From Ophthalmolycus amberensis (Eukaryota; Chordata; Actinopteri; Perciformes; Zoarcidae), in NCBI GenBank assembly GCA_024529925.1, contig JAFEUB010001521.1, positions 564,001-628,000 of the forward strand: a DNA stretch of 64,000 nt, in the 5' to 3' direction. The first letter of the stretch is position 1, and each line of letters opens with the position of its first letter. The position numbers were made by a program, and so were the translations under genes. Below, piece after piece: positions 13,864 through 27,521 of the stretch. The notes under the pieces are model-generated. The model saw nothing but the letters and a program-made list of their open reading frames with translations. It did no database searches and was not told the DNA's origin.

Positions 13864-16800
13864 CTACATGAGGTCGGACAAAAACAAAGTCCCCCCTTTT
13901 TGGTAACTTCTTGCTGGGACTTCAAGGTCCATGTTTCGTGGACGAAAGTCAGGACCCCCAAGTGTGTTATATTTGTTGTTTGGCATTCTTTGATTTTGTG
14001 CTTGGTTGGGAAAAACAGTGACGAAGTATGCGTCTGAACTGTCAGGGACTCGAATTCTTGGATCTTGAGATAAATGTGTCAAATGTGCGTTAGGTATCTG
14101 CTGCATTGATCCGTGTTGCCTTGAATAGACATCAGTGCCACCAGGAGGCATTCTATTGGTTCGTCTGGGGTCCCTCATGTCAATATTAACACCTGGCGGG
14201 GTGATCGCCTGTCTATAGCCATGTGGTGCCTGGAAGTCAGGTTTTGTACCTCTTGATCTAAGCACATGTTCCCTTCTTGTGAAATCATCAATGTTGAGAT
14301 CTGGACGGTGGAAATCTACGTGGTGGCCGAAACCAGCATCCACCTGAGGGTAGCTGGACCTCACATTGTGTGTAGTTGGATGTCTATCAGTGTGACGAAG
14401 TCTGACATCTCCATCTACGTTCAGGTCGGGCATTCTCATGTTAACCCCTGGGATATCTGATCTGCGGTTCCTATAAGAAGGTTCTCTGAAATTGGTTGAA
14501 AAATCATCAACGTTAAGATCTGGAGATCTGAGATGCATCTGCGGATTCCGCATTGCCACTTTTGGCATGTTTTGAGCAGTAACATTTGGACCTGTGAAAT
14601 CCCCTCTCAACTGTTGTGGTTTCATATTCAGTTTTGCATTTGGAGGAGAAAAATCCAGATTTCTTGGTCTCAGAGATCCACCAAAGTCAATATCAGACCC
14701 TTGCCCGTTAATATCTGGACCTACAAACTGAGGCATCTTCAAGGAAGGGAGTTTGACTTTTCTGTTTTCCAAATCATAACCAGTTTGAGGACCCTGGAAG
14801 TTTCCTGAGGGAACATTCATGTCAAAGTTTGGACCTCTCATTCCTCCTCTGACATTAGGGGCAGTAAAGTTCACGTCAGGTCGTCCTAAGTTACCATCTA
14901 TCCCTAAATCAGGACGTTTAGCATTGAGGTCTAACTTGGGAGCTTTGAAACTGGTATCCGGCAAATGTATATCTGGCATATTTAGACCATGGCCTTTCAT
15001 CTTAGGTCCTGAAAGATTCACATGTGGTAGTTTTGCCTTCGGTCCTGAGAGACTGAGGTCTGGTGTATTTACACTTGGCATTTTAAATGTTCCTTTTGGA
15101 CTATTGACATCTATATTTGGAATATTTAAGTCAGGCCCCTGCAGGTCCCCATTTATGTCAACATTGGGGCCCTTTGGCATTCTGATCTTGGGCTTTTTGA
15201 AATTTACATCAGGGAAACCAATGTTGACATCTCGAGTGTCCATATCTAACTTGGGAGCTTCAAGGTCCATTTTCGGTAATCCAAATTTGGGGGCATCGAT
15301 TCCACCTTTCAATTTTGGAGCTTTGAGATTAAAATCTGGTGACTTGAAGTCAAAGTTTGGGCCATCTAACGTTGGACTAGAAAACCCCACATCAGGCATT
15401 TTCAAATGTGGCTTTTTTAATTTTCCATATGGGCTGCCAAAACCAACATCTGGCATTTCAAAGTCACTTTTGGGCCCTTTAAGGTTGATGTTGGGTGCAT
15501 TGATGTCGATGTCTGGGCCATTGAAGTTTCCATCAATCTCAGGTCCTTTTAGGTTTGGTAGATTAACTTCAGGCATTTTCAAATGTGGCATTTTGGGAGC
15601 TTTAAAGCCCATTTTAGGAAAGTCCAAGTCAGGGGCATCAATTCCGCCCTTTATCTTTGGAGCTTTAAGATCAGCGTTTATATCCATATTTGGTCCCTTT
15701 GGACCTGAAAGATTGAATTTAGGCATTTTCAATTTGCCTGAAGGAGCCTTAAGATCCCAGTCTGGAGAATGAAGCTCTGGCATTTTCATTTTACCCGATG
15801 GCATGCCTAAGTTGAGCTTTGGGGTATTAAGGTCCAGTTTGGGGCTCTTAAAATCGACTTTAGGCATGTTTATGTCTGGAGCATTTAAACCACCACTGAG
15901 ATTGGGACCAGATATATCTAGATCAGGTGTTTTGAGGCCCAGGTTAGGGCCATCAAACTTTGGACTAGAAAGCCCAAAACCAGGCATCTTAAAATTTGGC
16001 TTTTTGAATTTCCCCGATGGACCAGAAATATCAATGTCTGGCATTCCCACGTCAGCGTTAGGACCTTTGAGGTTGACATTGGGTGCGTTTACATCAAAAT
16101 CTGGGCCATCGAAGTTTCCGTCAATTTTAGGTCCTTTTAGGGTTGGGAAGTTAAATTTGGGCATTTTTAATTTGGGCATTTTAAATTTTGCTTTGGGTGA
16201 ACCAATGTTAACATCTGGAGCGTTAACATCAAACTTGGGAGCTTTAAGGTCCATATTTGGAAAGTCCAAGTCAGGGGCATCAATTCCACCCTTTATCTTT
16301 GGTGCTTTCAGACTCAGATCTGGTGAATTCAGATCAGCGTTTATATCCATATTTGGTCCTTTTGGACCTGAAAGATTGAATTTAGGCATTTTCAATTTGC
16401 CTGAAGGAGCCTTAAGATCCCAGTCTGGCGAATGAAGCTCTGGCATTGTCATTTTACCCGATGGCATGCCTAAGTTGAGCTTTGGGGTATTAAGGTCCAG
16501 TTTGGGGCTCTTAAGATCGAATTTAGGCATGTTTATGTCTGGAGCATTTAAACCACCACTGAGACTGGGACCAGATATATCTAGATCAGGTGTTTTGAGG
16601 CCCAGGTTAGGGCCATCAAACTTTGGACTGGAAAGCCCAAAATCAGGCAGCTTAAAATTTGGCTTTGTGAATTTACCCGATGGACCAGAAATATCAAAAT
16701 CTGGCATTCCCACATCAGCGTTAGGACCTTTGAGGTTGACATTGGGTACATTTACATCAAAATCCGGGCCATCAAAGCCTCCGTCAATTTCAGGTCCTTT

Positions 16801-19800
16801 TAGGCTTGGGAAGTTCAATTTGGGCATTTTCAATTTGGGCATTTTAAATTTTGCTTTGGGTGAACCAATGTTAACATCTGGAGCGTTAACATCAAACTTG
16901 GGAGCTCTAAGGTCCATATTTGGAAAGTCCAAGTCAGGGGCATCAATTCCACCCTTTATCTTTGGAGCTTTCAGACTCAGATCTGGTGAATTCAGATCAG
17001 CGTTTATATCCATATTTGGTCCTTTTGGACCTGAAAGATTGAATTTAGGCATCTTCAATTTGCCTGAGGGAGCTTTAACATCCCAGTCTGGAGAATGAAG
17101 CTCTGGCATTTTCATTTTACCCGATGGCATGCCTAAGTTGAGCTTTGGGGTATTAAGGTCCAGTTTGGGGCTTTTAAGATCGACTTTAGGCATGTTTATG
17201 TCTGGAGCATTTAAACCACCACTGAGATTGGGACCAGATATATCTAGATCGGGTGTTTTGAGGCCCAGGTTAGGGCCATCAAATTTTGGACTAGAAAGCC
17301 CAAAATCAGGCAGCTTAAAATTTGGCTTTGTGAATTTACCCGATGGACCAGAAATATCAAAATCTGGCATTCCCACATCAGCGTTTGGACCTTTGAGGTT
17401 GACATTGGGTACATTTACATCAAAATCTGGGCCATCCAAGTTTCCGTCAATTTCAGGGGTTTTTAGGCTTGGGAAGTTCAATTTGGGCATTTTCAATTTG
17501 GGCATTTTAAACTTTGCTTTGGGTGAACCAATGTTAACATCTGGAGCGTTAACATCAAACTTGGGAGCTCTAAGGTCCATATTTGGAAAGTCCAAGTCAG
17601 GGGCATCAATTCCACCCTTTATCTTTGGAGCTTTCAGACTCAGATCTGGTGAATTCAGATCAGCGTTTATATCCATATTTGGTCCTCTTGGACCTGAAAG
17701 ATTGAATTTAGGCATCTTCAATTTGCCTGAGGGAGCTTTAACATCCCAGTCTGGAGAATGAAGCTCTGGCATTTTCATTTTACCCGATGGCATGCCTAAG
17801 TTGAGCTTTGGGGTATTAAGGTCCAGTTTGGGGCTTTTAAGATCGACTTTAGGCATGTTTATGTCTGGAGCATTTAAACCACCACTGAGATTGGGACCAG
17901 ATATATCTAGATCGGGTGTTTTGAGGCCCAGGTTAGGGCCATCAAATTTTGGACTAGAAAGCCCAAAATCAGGCAGCTTAAAATTTGGCTTTGTGAATTT
18001 ACCCGATGGACCAGAAATATCAAAATCTGGCATTCCCACATCAGCGTTTGGACCTTTGAGGTTGACATTGGGTACATTTACATCAAAATCTGGGCCATCC
18101 AAGTTTCCGTCAATTTCAGGTCCTTTTAGGCTTGGGAAGTTCAATTTGGGCATTTTCAATTTGGGCATTTTAAACTTTGCTTTGGGTGAACCAATGTTAA
18201 CATCTGGAGCGTTAACATCAAACTTGGGAGCTCTAAGGTCCATATTTGGAAAGTCCAAGTCAGGGGCATCAATTCCACCCTTTATCTTTGGAGCTTTCAG
18301 ACTCAGATCTGGTGAATTCAGATCAGCGTTTATATCCATATTTGGTCCTCTTGGACCTGAAAGATTGAATTTAGGCATCTTCAATTTGCCTGAGGGAGCT
18401 TTAACATCCCAGTCTGGAGAATGAAGCTCTGGCATTTTCATTTTACCCGATGGCATGCCTAAGTTGAGCTTTGGGGTATTAAGGTCCAGTTTGGGGCTTT
18501 TAAGATCGACTTTAGGCATGTTTATGTCTGGAGCATTTAGACCACCACTGAGATTGGGACCAGATATATCTAGATCGGGTGTTTTGAGGCCCAGGTTAGG
18601 GCCATCAAATTTTGGACTAGAAAGCCCAAAATCAGGCAGCTTAAAATTTGGCTTTGTGAATTTACCCGATGGACCAGAAATATCAAAATCTGGCATTCCC
18701 ACATCAGCGTTTGGACCTTTGAGGTTGACATTGGGTACATTTACATCAAAATCTGGGCCATCCAAGTTTCCGTCAATTTCAGGTCCTTTTAGGCTTGGGA
18801 AGTTCAATTTGGGCATTTTCAATTTGGGCATTTTAAATTTTGCTTTGGGTGAGCCAATGTTAACATCTGGAGCGTTAACGTCAAACTTGGGAGCTCTAAG
18901 GTCCATATTTGGAAAGTCCAAGTCAGGGGCATCAATTCCACCCTTTATCTTTGGTGCTTTCAGACTCAGATCTGGTGAATTCAGATCAGCGTTTATATCC
19001 ATATTTGGTCCTTTTGGACCTGAAAGATTGAATTTAGGCATCTTCAATTTGCCTGAGGGAGCTTTAACATCCCAGTCTGGAGAATGAAGCTCTGGCATTT
19101 TCATTTTACCCGATGGCATGCCTAAGTTGAGCTTTGGGGTATTAAGGTCCAGTTTGGGGCTCTTAAGATCGAATTTAGGCATGTTTATGTCCGGAGCATT
19201 GAAACCACCACTGAGATTGGGACCAGATATATCTAGATCAGGTGTTTTGAGGCCCAGGTTAGGGCCATCAAACTTTGGACTAGAAAGCCCAAAATCAGGC
19301 AGCTTAAAATTTGGCTTTGTGAATTTACCCGACGGACCAGAAATATCAAAATCTGGCATTCCCACATCAGCGTTAGGACCTTTGAGGTTGACATTGGGTG
19401 CATTTACACTAACATCTGGGCCATCAAAGTTTCCATCAATCTTAGGTCCTTTTATTCTTGGAAAACTAAATTTAGGCATCTTAAATTTGGGCTTTTTGAA
19501 TTTTGCTTTGGGTGAACCAATGTTAACATCTGGAGTGTTAACATTGAACTTGGGAGCTTTAAGGTCCATGTTTGGTAAGTCCAAGTCAGGGGCATCAATT
19601 CCACCCTTTATCTTTGGAGCTTTCAGACTCAGATCTGGTGAATTCAGATCTGTGTTTATGTCCATATCTGGTCCTTTTGGTAATGTACCAAAAAGATTGA
19701 ATTTAGGCATTTTCAGTTTACCCGAGGGAGCTTTAACATCCCAGTCTGGAGAATGAAGCTCTGGCATATTCAGTTTACCTGATGGCATGTCCATGTTAAG

Positions 19801-22455
19801 CTTTGGGGTATTAAGGTCCAGTTTGGGGCTTTTGAGGTCAACCTTGGGCATGTTTATGTCTGGTGCATTTATTCCACCACTGAGTTTAGGGCCAGAGAAA
19901 TTGAGATCAGGTGATTTGAGGTCCAGGTTAGGGCCATCTAACTTTGGACCAGAAAGCCCTAAATCAGGCAGGTTAAATTTTGGCTTTTTGAATTTACCCG
20001 ATGGACCAGACAGATCAAAATCTGGCATTCCCACATCAGCTTTAGGACCTTTAAGATTGACATTGGGTGCATCAACATTGATGTCTGGACCATTGAAATT
20101 GCCATCGATCTCGGGTCCTTTTAGGCTTGGAAGACTAAATTTTGGCATCTTTGGAGCTTTGAAGTCCATGTTTGGTAAGCTCAAGTCAGGGGCATCAATT
20201 CCACCCTTAGGCAATATGCCTGAAAGGTTCAAATTTGGCATTTTCAATTTGCTTGAGGGAGCATCAATATGCATCTCAGGAGCATTCAAGCCAATATTTG
20301 GTTTCTTTATTGCTGGTACCTTGAATTTACCGTCTAAGTCGACGTCTGGTCCACTAAGATCTAGTTTGGGTTCTTTAAGGTCCATCTCAGGAAAATTAAA
20401 ATCTGAGGAGCCAATAGCTCCTTTGAATTTGGGGGCTGAGAGATCAAGATCAGGAGTCCTTAGCTCACCATCAAGCCCTTTAAGCTTTGGTCCCGACAGT
20501 CCCAAATCTGGCATTGTTAAACTTGGCATCTTTATTTTTCCTGACGGACTTCGAATATCAGCATCTGGTCCCTTTAAATCTCCATCAAAACCAGGAACTT
20601 GAAAGTGTGGCAAATCAAATTCGGGCATTTTAAATTTAGGAGCTTTGTATTTTCCAGAAGGAACTTTAGTGTCAACCGATGGCATTTGGACTGTTCCTGA
20701 AGGCATGTCAATGTCCGGCCCATGTATATCAAGTTGTGATACATCAACACCTGGCATTTCGAAGTCTAAATCAGTAGGTCTCCCAGACAGCCTGAGTTTA
20801 GGTGTCTCTACATAACCGGAAGGATTGTCCAGATTAAGATCTGGGTTTTTCAGTCTCTTGGAATACTTGAGACCGAGTTTACTCGAGGGACCATCTGGGG
20901 TTCCTACATCTGGTGTCTTGACCTCACCTTCTGAACCACTGAAAGAAGGTCCAGAGAGGCCCAGGTCTGGCAGATTGAATTTTGGCATTTTGTATACATC
21001 AGTGTTTGGCAGTTGTATACCAGCTGTAGTGTTTGGACCCTCTGGTAATGTTCCGGACAAATGGAAGTCTGGAGCGTTAAACTGTGGATTTCTAGCATCG
21101 ACTTTCAGTGTTGGTACCTGAGCTCCACTTAGAGCATTCCCAATCGACCCGAGACCCATCGGTGGAAGGTTCAGATTGCTGTCATATGTTAGTTCTCCAG
21201 CGTCATCAGATTGTGAATCATCATCAATATCTGTGGTCAGAGTCTTGGGTTTCATAAGTCCAAAGTCAACTCCGAGGCGAGGCAACCCCATGTTGTTCTT
21301 TGGGTGGACCTTGGACGAGCCTGGTGCAGTTGGCTTGGCGGAAACCTCCCCGGTCACAATGCTCTCCATGGAACCGAGCAAGTCACGTTTCATAAACTTC
21401 CTGATTTTGGCATTGTAGAGTTTGTTGTAGGAATCATTCAGCGTCTAGAAATATAACCACAAGTTGGTGATTGGAATGTAATTATAATTCCTTCCGTTTG
21501 GTTTTAATCCCATTTGATTTGATAATATCTGTACTTCACATACCGTCTCAGGAGTCTTGGAACACTCGTCCAAGTTTCCGAGGCTCTTGCTCAAGTTGTT
21601 CCTGGTGAGGACTCGGACCTTGTCATCAAACGGCTCCATCACCTTCAGTACTTTTGTTGCCCCCAAAAGTTTATCCTCTGAAAAAGAAAATTCAAGTGTG
21701 TGCATAAAACAAGGGTGCAGATCATAATGTATCACCTGAAGCATAGAATCCTAAACCTGGCACTAACAATGGCGGGGCATTGGATACTGAGTTTTAAATG
21801 CATCTTGAAACTCTGATTACGCAGCATACAAACCTCCCAAACAAGTATTTAACATTTGAATGTCCTCAGAGAGCTATACTGTATTTCGATCATAATCTGC
21901 TCAACATTCAGTCCATTACAACTGGACTGAATATTGATGTGATCGATTGTGTGAAGGTGTTCCTAGAATACCGTACACAATATTGAAGACAGCTTTCAAG
22001 AAGTAATAGTACTGTAAATGAAAAAACACAAACTACAATCCAATAATTACCATAAGACTCAATGAAAAAATGAAAAAAACTAACTTAAGTAGGAACTCAA
22101 CAAAAACTGCACATTTTAAGTGAATATATTCTGCGCACTTAGTCTCAGTGTATCGGGTTAACAATGTGCAATGACTTCAACCATGGAAAATGTAAAATCT
22201 AAGACATACCTTCCCTCAGTCCCTGATTGGCTGAGTTGTTGACGCTGGAAACGACAAGCCCCCCCTCCTCTGATCGCTCCAGCGTCAGGGCGTCGGAGAC
22301 ACTTCTTCCCCGGCGGTGTGTCGGCTGCAAACACAGACGTTTGATAAAGTGTTTAAAACAGAAGCTCGTATCAACAGGTTGAGCTTTTAACAGCAACAGA
22401 AATTTAACAGTTATTAACACAGAACTAAAAACAATTTGTAAATGTTTCGTACCAT
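13864..22455 (-). CDS. AHNAK-like giant repeat scaffold protein
   Basis: Four coding exons: 22453-22455 (only the ATG), 22210-22324, 21544-21677, 13864-21444; about 2610 aa. The start is fixed because the 48-bp exon 22453-22500 has an in-frame TAG before an ATG that forms its last three bases. Residues about 15-73 look like the AHNAK/periaxin PDZ-like module (GGLVVSSVNNSANQGLREED...LLGATKVLKVMEPFDDKVRV). The giant exon is built of alternating MPxF/LxxPK/GPK motifs such as APSGKLKMPKFNLSGPKG and LHSPDWDVKAP, the AHNAK central-repeat style. Residues about 637-1965 are six 221-aa units; flanking repeats are more diverged. The last 300 or so residues are non-repetitive and end FLSDLM. AHNAK proteins are large submembrane scaffolds binding annexin/S100 and calcium channels. 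The family is clear; whether it is ahnak itself or a fish paralog is not, so no symbol is given. Confidence 0.85.
15803..19786 (-). repeat. Six in-frame 663-bp tandem units (221 aa) inside the ahnak-like exon
   Basis: Unit borders fall at 15803, 16466, 17129, 17792, 18455 and 19118; the last unit is 669 bp because of a two-codon insertion near 19680 (GTLPKG in place of GPKG). Each unit carries the same order of sub-motifs (PELHSPDW, GGIDAPDLDFPNM, NIGSPKAKFKMPK, GPEIDGN, VGMPDFDISGPSGKF, LPDFGLSSPKFDG, SGGLNAPDINMPK). The units at 17129 and 17792 read as identical apart from one three-base cluster near 17458. Outer units are more diverged, so the centre is the youngest part. Confidence 0.9.
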
Positions 22456-22500
22456 GAACCTTGAGTCTCTGTGGCGTTGAATCAACCCTTTTGACTAAAC
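22456..22500 (-). other. 5' UTR part of the ahnak-like start-codon exon
   Basis: The exon 22453-22500 is bounded by a good acceptor (TTCTCCTCTACAG) and a GTACGA donor. Its frame contains TAG at the second codon and the only in-frame ATG as its final three bases, so 22456-22500 is untranslated. Confidence 0.6.
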
Positions 22501-22646
22501 CTGTAGAGGAGAATAAAATGTTCATTGAACAGATTTACAGTAATTCTTTGACACTCGGTGCAGCTTTCGAGATACTGAATGTTTGTTACACGTTAAAGCT
22601 TCCATAACAAAACAGCAGGAACATGAATTGGCCTTCAGTGAAACAG

Positions 22647-22898
22647 CAGTGGTGAAATGTAACGAGGTAGATTTACTCCAGTACTGTACTTAAGTGCAAC
22701 TTTCACTTACTTCTACTTTACTTTGGTATTTCCAATTAATACTAATTTACTTTTGGTAATGTAAGTATATGTTGATGCTCATACTCTTGTACTTTTACTT
22801 AAGATGCACGACTTTTACTTGTAACAGGGTATTTTACACCAATGTGATATTAATACTTTTACTCAAGTAAAGGATCAGAGAACTTCTTCCTCCTCCGT
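22647..22898. repeat. Degenerate copy of a CAGTGGTGG-type dispersed repeat
   Basis: Starts CAGTGGTGAAATGTAAC and runs through ACTTAAGTGC/TACTTTTACTCAAGTA motifs to a decayed end near AACTTCTTCCTCC. It is the same family as the better-preserved element at 55040-55987. Confidence 0.5.
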
Positions 22899-25100
22899 AC
22901 AATAGTGTCACATCTCAAAGCAGTTTAAACCACTGACGTAAAGGAAGACCAAGTGAAAAATATGTTTTGTTAATCAATCAATGGCAGAAAAAACTGTGCA
23001 GCATTCTTGCTCTAACTTCTAACTAAGAAGCCCATTTTTCCAATCTACACTGTGGCACCTGAATGCACCGCTCTGGCAGACTTCCGTCTCCTCAGCTTTA
23101 AATTTGCATTTCCAAGCTGAGAACAAGAAATAACATTTGGGCGGGGCAAATCTACTCTGCCAACTAATACACCCTATGTATGGGAAACACTGGTATCGTT
23201 TATTGTATTACAGTTGCATGAATCAACAAAACAATGTGTTTACAGCAGAAACAGAAAAGAGACTATTGATCAAATGCACATTGTTTCAAAGAAATTCTAA
23301 ATCTGTACATATTTTTTAAAAGCTTCTTGGGTTACATTTGGAGTCATTAATGTATGTTTTAATACTGTTTGTCTGCATTTTACATCGTATCTCAGTGTTT
23401 TAGACTAAAATAAATATCGTGTACTATGAAATTCTCATTTGAGCAAATCTTCATTTTACTGAAGATTCTAAATAAATGAACCGCACAGAACAGTTTGACT
23501 GCATACAGGTGGAAGAGTGACACCCAGGTAACTCCACAGGTGCGTCTCTCAGGTATTTCAGTTATGGCTGAAGAGGGAAAAAGCCAGGAACAGGTCTATC
23601 GAGAGCGCTGCGGACAAGTGTTCTGTTGTTGGGTGTTTCCTTTTTTTTAAGCACACAGTTAAAAGAAAAAGAAAGAAGACCACACCCTCCACGTATAGAA
23701 GAGCACTGGCAGACCAGTAAATCCAGACACGCTATGTTCTATCAAGAGCATGTGAAAGGATGAGCTGGATGGATGAAGATGTGCTTTATTCTACAACAGC
23801 AAACCGCAGTTTGAACTCCACACATCTAAATAAAAGTGTGTCACGGTCACACGGGAAATTTAATCCATATGTCACAGCATCAGTGTGCCATTATAGCAAA
23901 ACATATTTAATCATCGCAGGATTATTTCAATATCAATGTGATATTTACGAAATAGTTTAAAATCACATGGCAGAATGTTAAAATGATGCTCATGACTTTT
24001 AAGGCGCATGAGCAGCATTTTAAGAAATATATGTGTTTAAGATGTCAAGCTGTTGTTAAAAGTCAACATTCATTCACACAAAATAAGTGTGAAATGATGT
24101 CAACGAGATGAAAAGACAACAATGTCAGTATTCAAACAATCAAAACACAGAATATTAGACAGTAAAAATGTGCTATACTCTACTTTGTCAGTCGGTAGTT
24201 TTGTATCATGTGTCGTCTGAATGAATTCTAACAACCCACCAACACTTCTACCAGACAAACCTCCACATTGACTGTGTGAAGCCAGATTAATGCCAAAGGA
24301 AGCAGCGGATTTACTACTTAAAAAGTTAAATATTATACATTTTACAGGCCAGCCAAAGTGCAGCTGCCTGCAGATATAAAGGGGGAATGTTCCGTCAGTA
24401 GGAGCCGATGCACAATATAGAGAGAGCGATCGATCAAAAACACATTTTCTTTGCTTCATTAGCAACATTGTGAGCCGTCAGCACATTTGTGACTCAGCAG
24501 CAGCAGAGGATGTGTAGTTAGTGATAATAAGAGGGTGCACACGGCAAGAAGCGAATGCCATCAAAAATAACTTCATGTAATTTATATTTTACATACTCAT
24601 GCTTTTATGTTTTGTGCTTCTGCTGTATGTTTTTAGTGTCGAACAATGCTGCATGGTTTTGTCTTTATATTTCTATTACATAATCATCTATTTGCTCTGC
24701 ATGCTCTTGTCTAACTCTGGCACATTGACAGTGATGTTTTATTAACGTGCACTGTGCCGAACGAATAAACAAATTAATTAATAAATAACTGATGTGACTT
24801 TTTAAATAAAACACGTTTTGCTGTTTCTTAGAAAAATGTAATTATGAGTGTTACGATACAGAAAAGTGGAAACTAAAAAACTAAAAACTGTGTGTGCAAG
24901 ACAGAAAAATAAAACCTTTCATGCGCACATGCTGCCTGCTGGTTGAACATGAAGCAAAAAGGAAACGACGTGTTTCAACAGTTTCTGTCGTCGAGATGAA
25001 CGCGTGACAGAAACTACCCGGATGACGGCGCCTGAAACTGAAACACCGTCACCTTTAGGACACGGCACCACCCGGGGAAACAATGAGAGAAGAGACTGAC

Positions 25101-25240
25101 CTCAGGGTCCACCAGGCAGCTGTTGGGCCTCCGCGCTGTTGATGTTGCGTCGAAGAGTTTTCAGCAGAGTTACGAGTCCTGCTGTCTGTCTGTCTGCAGG
25201 TTGTGACTGAGGAGAGCAGCTGCAGGCAGGTGGACCAACA
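25101..25240 (-). other. Possible non-coding first exon of the ahnak-like gene
   Basis: On the minus strand a non-repetitive, moderately GC-rich stretch ends ...GGACCCTGAG followed by a consensus donor GTCAGT. Nothing here is coding in the gene's frame. The upstream limit is arbitrary and only RNA evidence could confirm it. Confidence 0.25.
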
Positions 25241-25440
25241 CCTCACCTGAAGCAGGTGAACAGGTTGCACCTCTGATATCCCGCCTCCATTAACTGTCAA
25301 TATACACAAACACACGCACCCTCGTGCAAACACACCCTGACTACCACACGCCTGCGGCTCATATGCAGACAAAACACAACTTGAGTCCTTGACCTGCTTT
25401 TCCTCATACGTCAACACATCTGTTCCCACAATCTAAATAC

Positions 25441-25457
25441 AGACACACGCGCGCGCG

Positions 25458-25492
<35 letters not shown>
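25441..25492. repeat. (GC)n(AC)n dinucleotide tract
   Basis: About 50 bases of alternating purine-pyrimidine: CACGCGCG followed by ACACACAC. This composition can adopt Z-DNA. Confidence 0.9.
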
Positions 25493-25870
25493 GGAGTGAT
25501 GGAAGATGTACTCAGATCATTTAATTACAAGTAAAAATCTTTTAAGTAAAAGTACAAAAGAATGAGCATCAAAATATACTTAAAGTACCAAAAATATTAA
25601 TTATGCAGAATAGTTCGGATTAATATACTTTATATTATTGTATTATAATTAATGATGCAGCTAGTAAACACAGGGATATTTTGAACTATTAGATAATACA
25701 TTACTGTTTATGATTGGATTCATATCTTCTATCACTAATGTGAAGCTGTGCAGAAACTAATGCCGTCACATAAATGTAGTGGAGTAAAAAACACTCCGAA
25801 TTACTGGAGAAGTATAAAGTAGCATACAAGGGAAGTACTAAAGTACCTTGAATTTGTACTTAGCGACATA
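25493..25870. repeat. Degenerate dispersed repeat (ACTTAAAGTACC / AAGTAAAAGTAC family)
   Basis: Begins GAGTGATGGAAGATGTACTCAG and ends AAAGTACCTTGAATTTGTACTT. It shares the arrangement of short AAGTA/TACTT motifs seen at 2700-3056, 12700-13060, 22647-22898, 39190-39450, 55040-55987 and 57230-57953. Confidence 0.45.
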
Positions 25871-27521
25871 TACACACACACACACACAAACAGGAAAGGT
25901 AAGACAGAAAAACATAAACCAAACACTCCCCCACTGACAACGTGAGAAAAATGCTGCCCTGTGCCAAGGGAGCGGCAGGCGTTCCCTGCGTGAGTCACTC
26001 TGATTACAGCCACAAACACTGTGAATCTGGGTGGAAAGAACAGGAGAGAGAGCTCACTGGCTCCTCAGTTCGTATGTAATCGTACCTGGAAACGGTACGG
26101 CAGCGGCTCCAGATGGACTCTGACGTTACAGAAGAACTGCGAGATAACGACGTTTATTAGAAAAGTAACTGCTTTATTAAGACCGTCATTGTAACGCAAC
26201 CTCTGTGACAAAAACAAAAGAAAAACAAACAGAAGAAATGCTTCTCAGTTGAACAGCATTCACGTGTGATTCTGTTAAGGGGTGTGGTCCGATGAAGTAC
26301 CTCATACGATCCATAGTCTGTGTTACTACAGTCGATGGAGTCTGTGTGTGAAATACGTCCTCAGCAGAACATCGCTTTGTGCTGGTTCTCCTGTCGGTCT
26401 CTATAAACTCATCTACTGTAGTAGAACACGGACTGTGGAGCAGAACCTCATACACACACACACACACTTCAGATCAATCTCTAAATATATCACATGCCAC
26501 ATACAGTAAGCTTAGTGTGTTCAGTGGCTCTTAACATTATACATGCATGTAGTAATACATGTGTTCTCACTCATTCGGTATTTGAGCTAAAGTTTACATT
26601 AGAGCTGCAACGATTCGTTGATTAATCAGCCGCTATTATAATCCTTTGAGTCATTTCAAGCCAATATTTGATGGTTCGTACTCAAACATGGTCTTGAACT
26701 AAAGTGCAATCATTGTTTTGGGGCGATCACATTGAGCTCTAGGACGTTGTGACGATTCACCGATGAGGAAAACAGTCGGTTCTAGTTCACACTGTCGTCC
26801 CTAAAACACCTCGTTACAGCACGACAGTCAGGATGATGGAAGCTTTACATGTTGACACAAGTTTGGAAATAAATGTCAGGAATACATGAAGTCGCAGTGG
26901 TTTGTAACGGACACACGAGAGGAAACGCAGCACAGGTCGACCCTGAAACAGCTGCACACAAACCCCCGAATCAGCAAAAACAACAAACATGGCCGCACGA
27001 CGACGGTCGAGTGTAGAGAGTCGTATGTGAGGCCTGCTGCCCGTTACCTGATGTAGTAATACATTAAAACAGATCTCAGCAGGACAGAAGCTGGATTGAC
27101 CACCGTGGGTGGCAATTTAAGGGAAGTAGTTTTTTCCTCCAACAAGAAAAACAGGAAAATGTCAGATAAAGGGTGCAGTCAGCGATTCTAATCCAACACA
27201 CTTCAACAGAGTCTTCAACCGAGCTGCAAAACACTCTTCCAGCCAATCAGCAAGAGGCGGGGTTCGTGCTCGTGCACATGGATGCATGAAGAGAAAGGCA
27301 GACGGTAGTGTGCGGAGTTCAAATTTCAACAATCCTTCTCGCTGCCGCCGCCGTTAATGCTGTTTGAGCATCAATTGAAAGAAGCCAAGTGTCAGCACAG
27401 AGGGGAGAAGATATCCACGAACCCACATCATCACTTCCCAGGTCAAACAGAACCCTGGAGCAAGGCACTGGCTCCATAATCCTCCTTCATAGAGCCTCTT
27501 TAGCCGTCCCGCTGTCCTCTC

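Larger units (their letters stand above)
22501..27521. other. Intergenic gap between the ahnak-like gene and abcc10
   Basis: Contains a degenerate repeat copy at 22647-22898 (starts CAGTGGTGAAATGTAAC), a second at about 25493-25870, and a GC/AC dinucleotide tract at 25441-25492. A possible non-coding first exon of the ahnak-like gene lies near 25101-25240. The right end must hold the abcc10 3' UTR. Between 22900 and 25050 I see only AT-rich sequence without exon-like signals. Confidence 0.5.

Noticed and set aside
15803..19756. Six long plus-strand open frames of about 210 aa, one per 663-bp unit, plus flanking ones of 271 and 317 aa
   Set aside because: They are antisense shadows of the AHNAK-like coding exon. 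They repeat with the same 663-bp period, have collagen-like low complexity only because they mirror Pro/Lys-rich codons, and have no promoter or splice context of their own.
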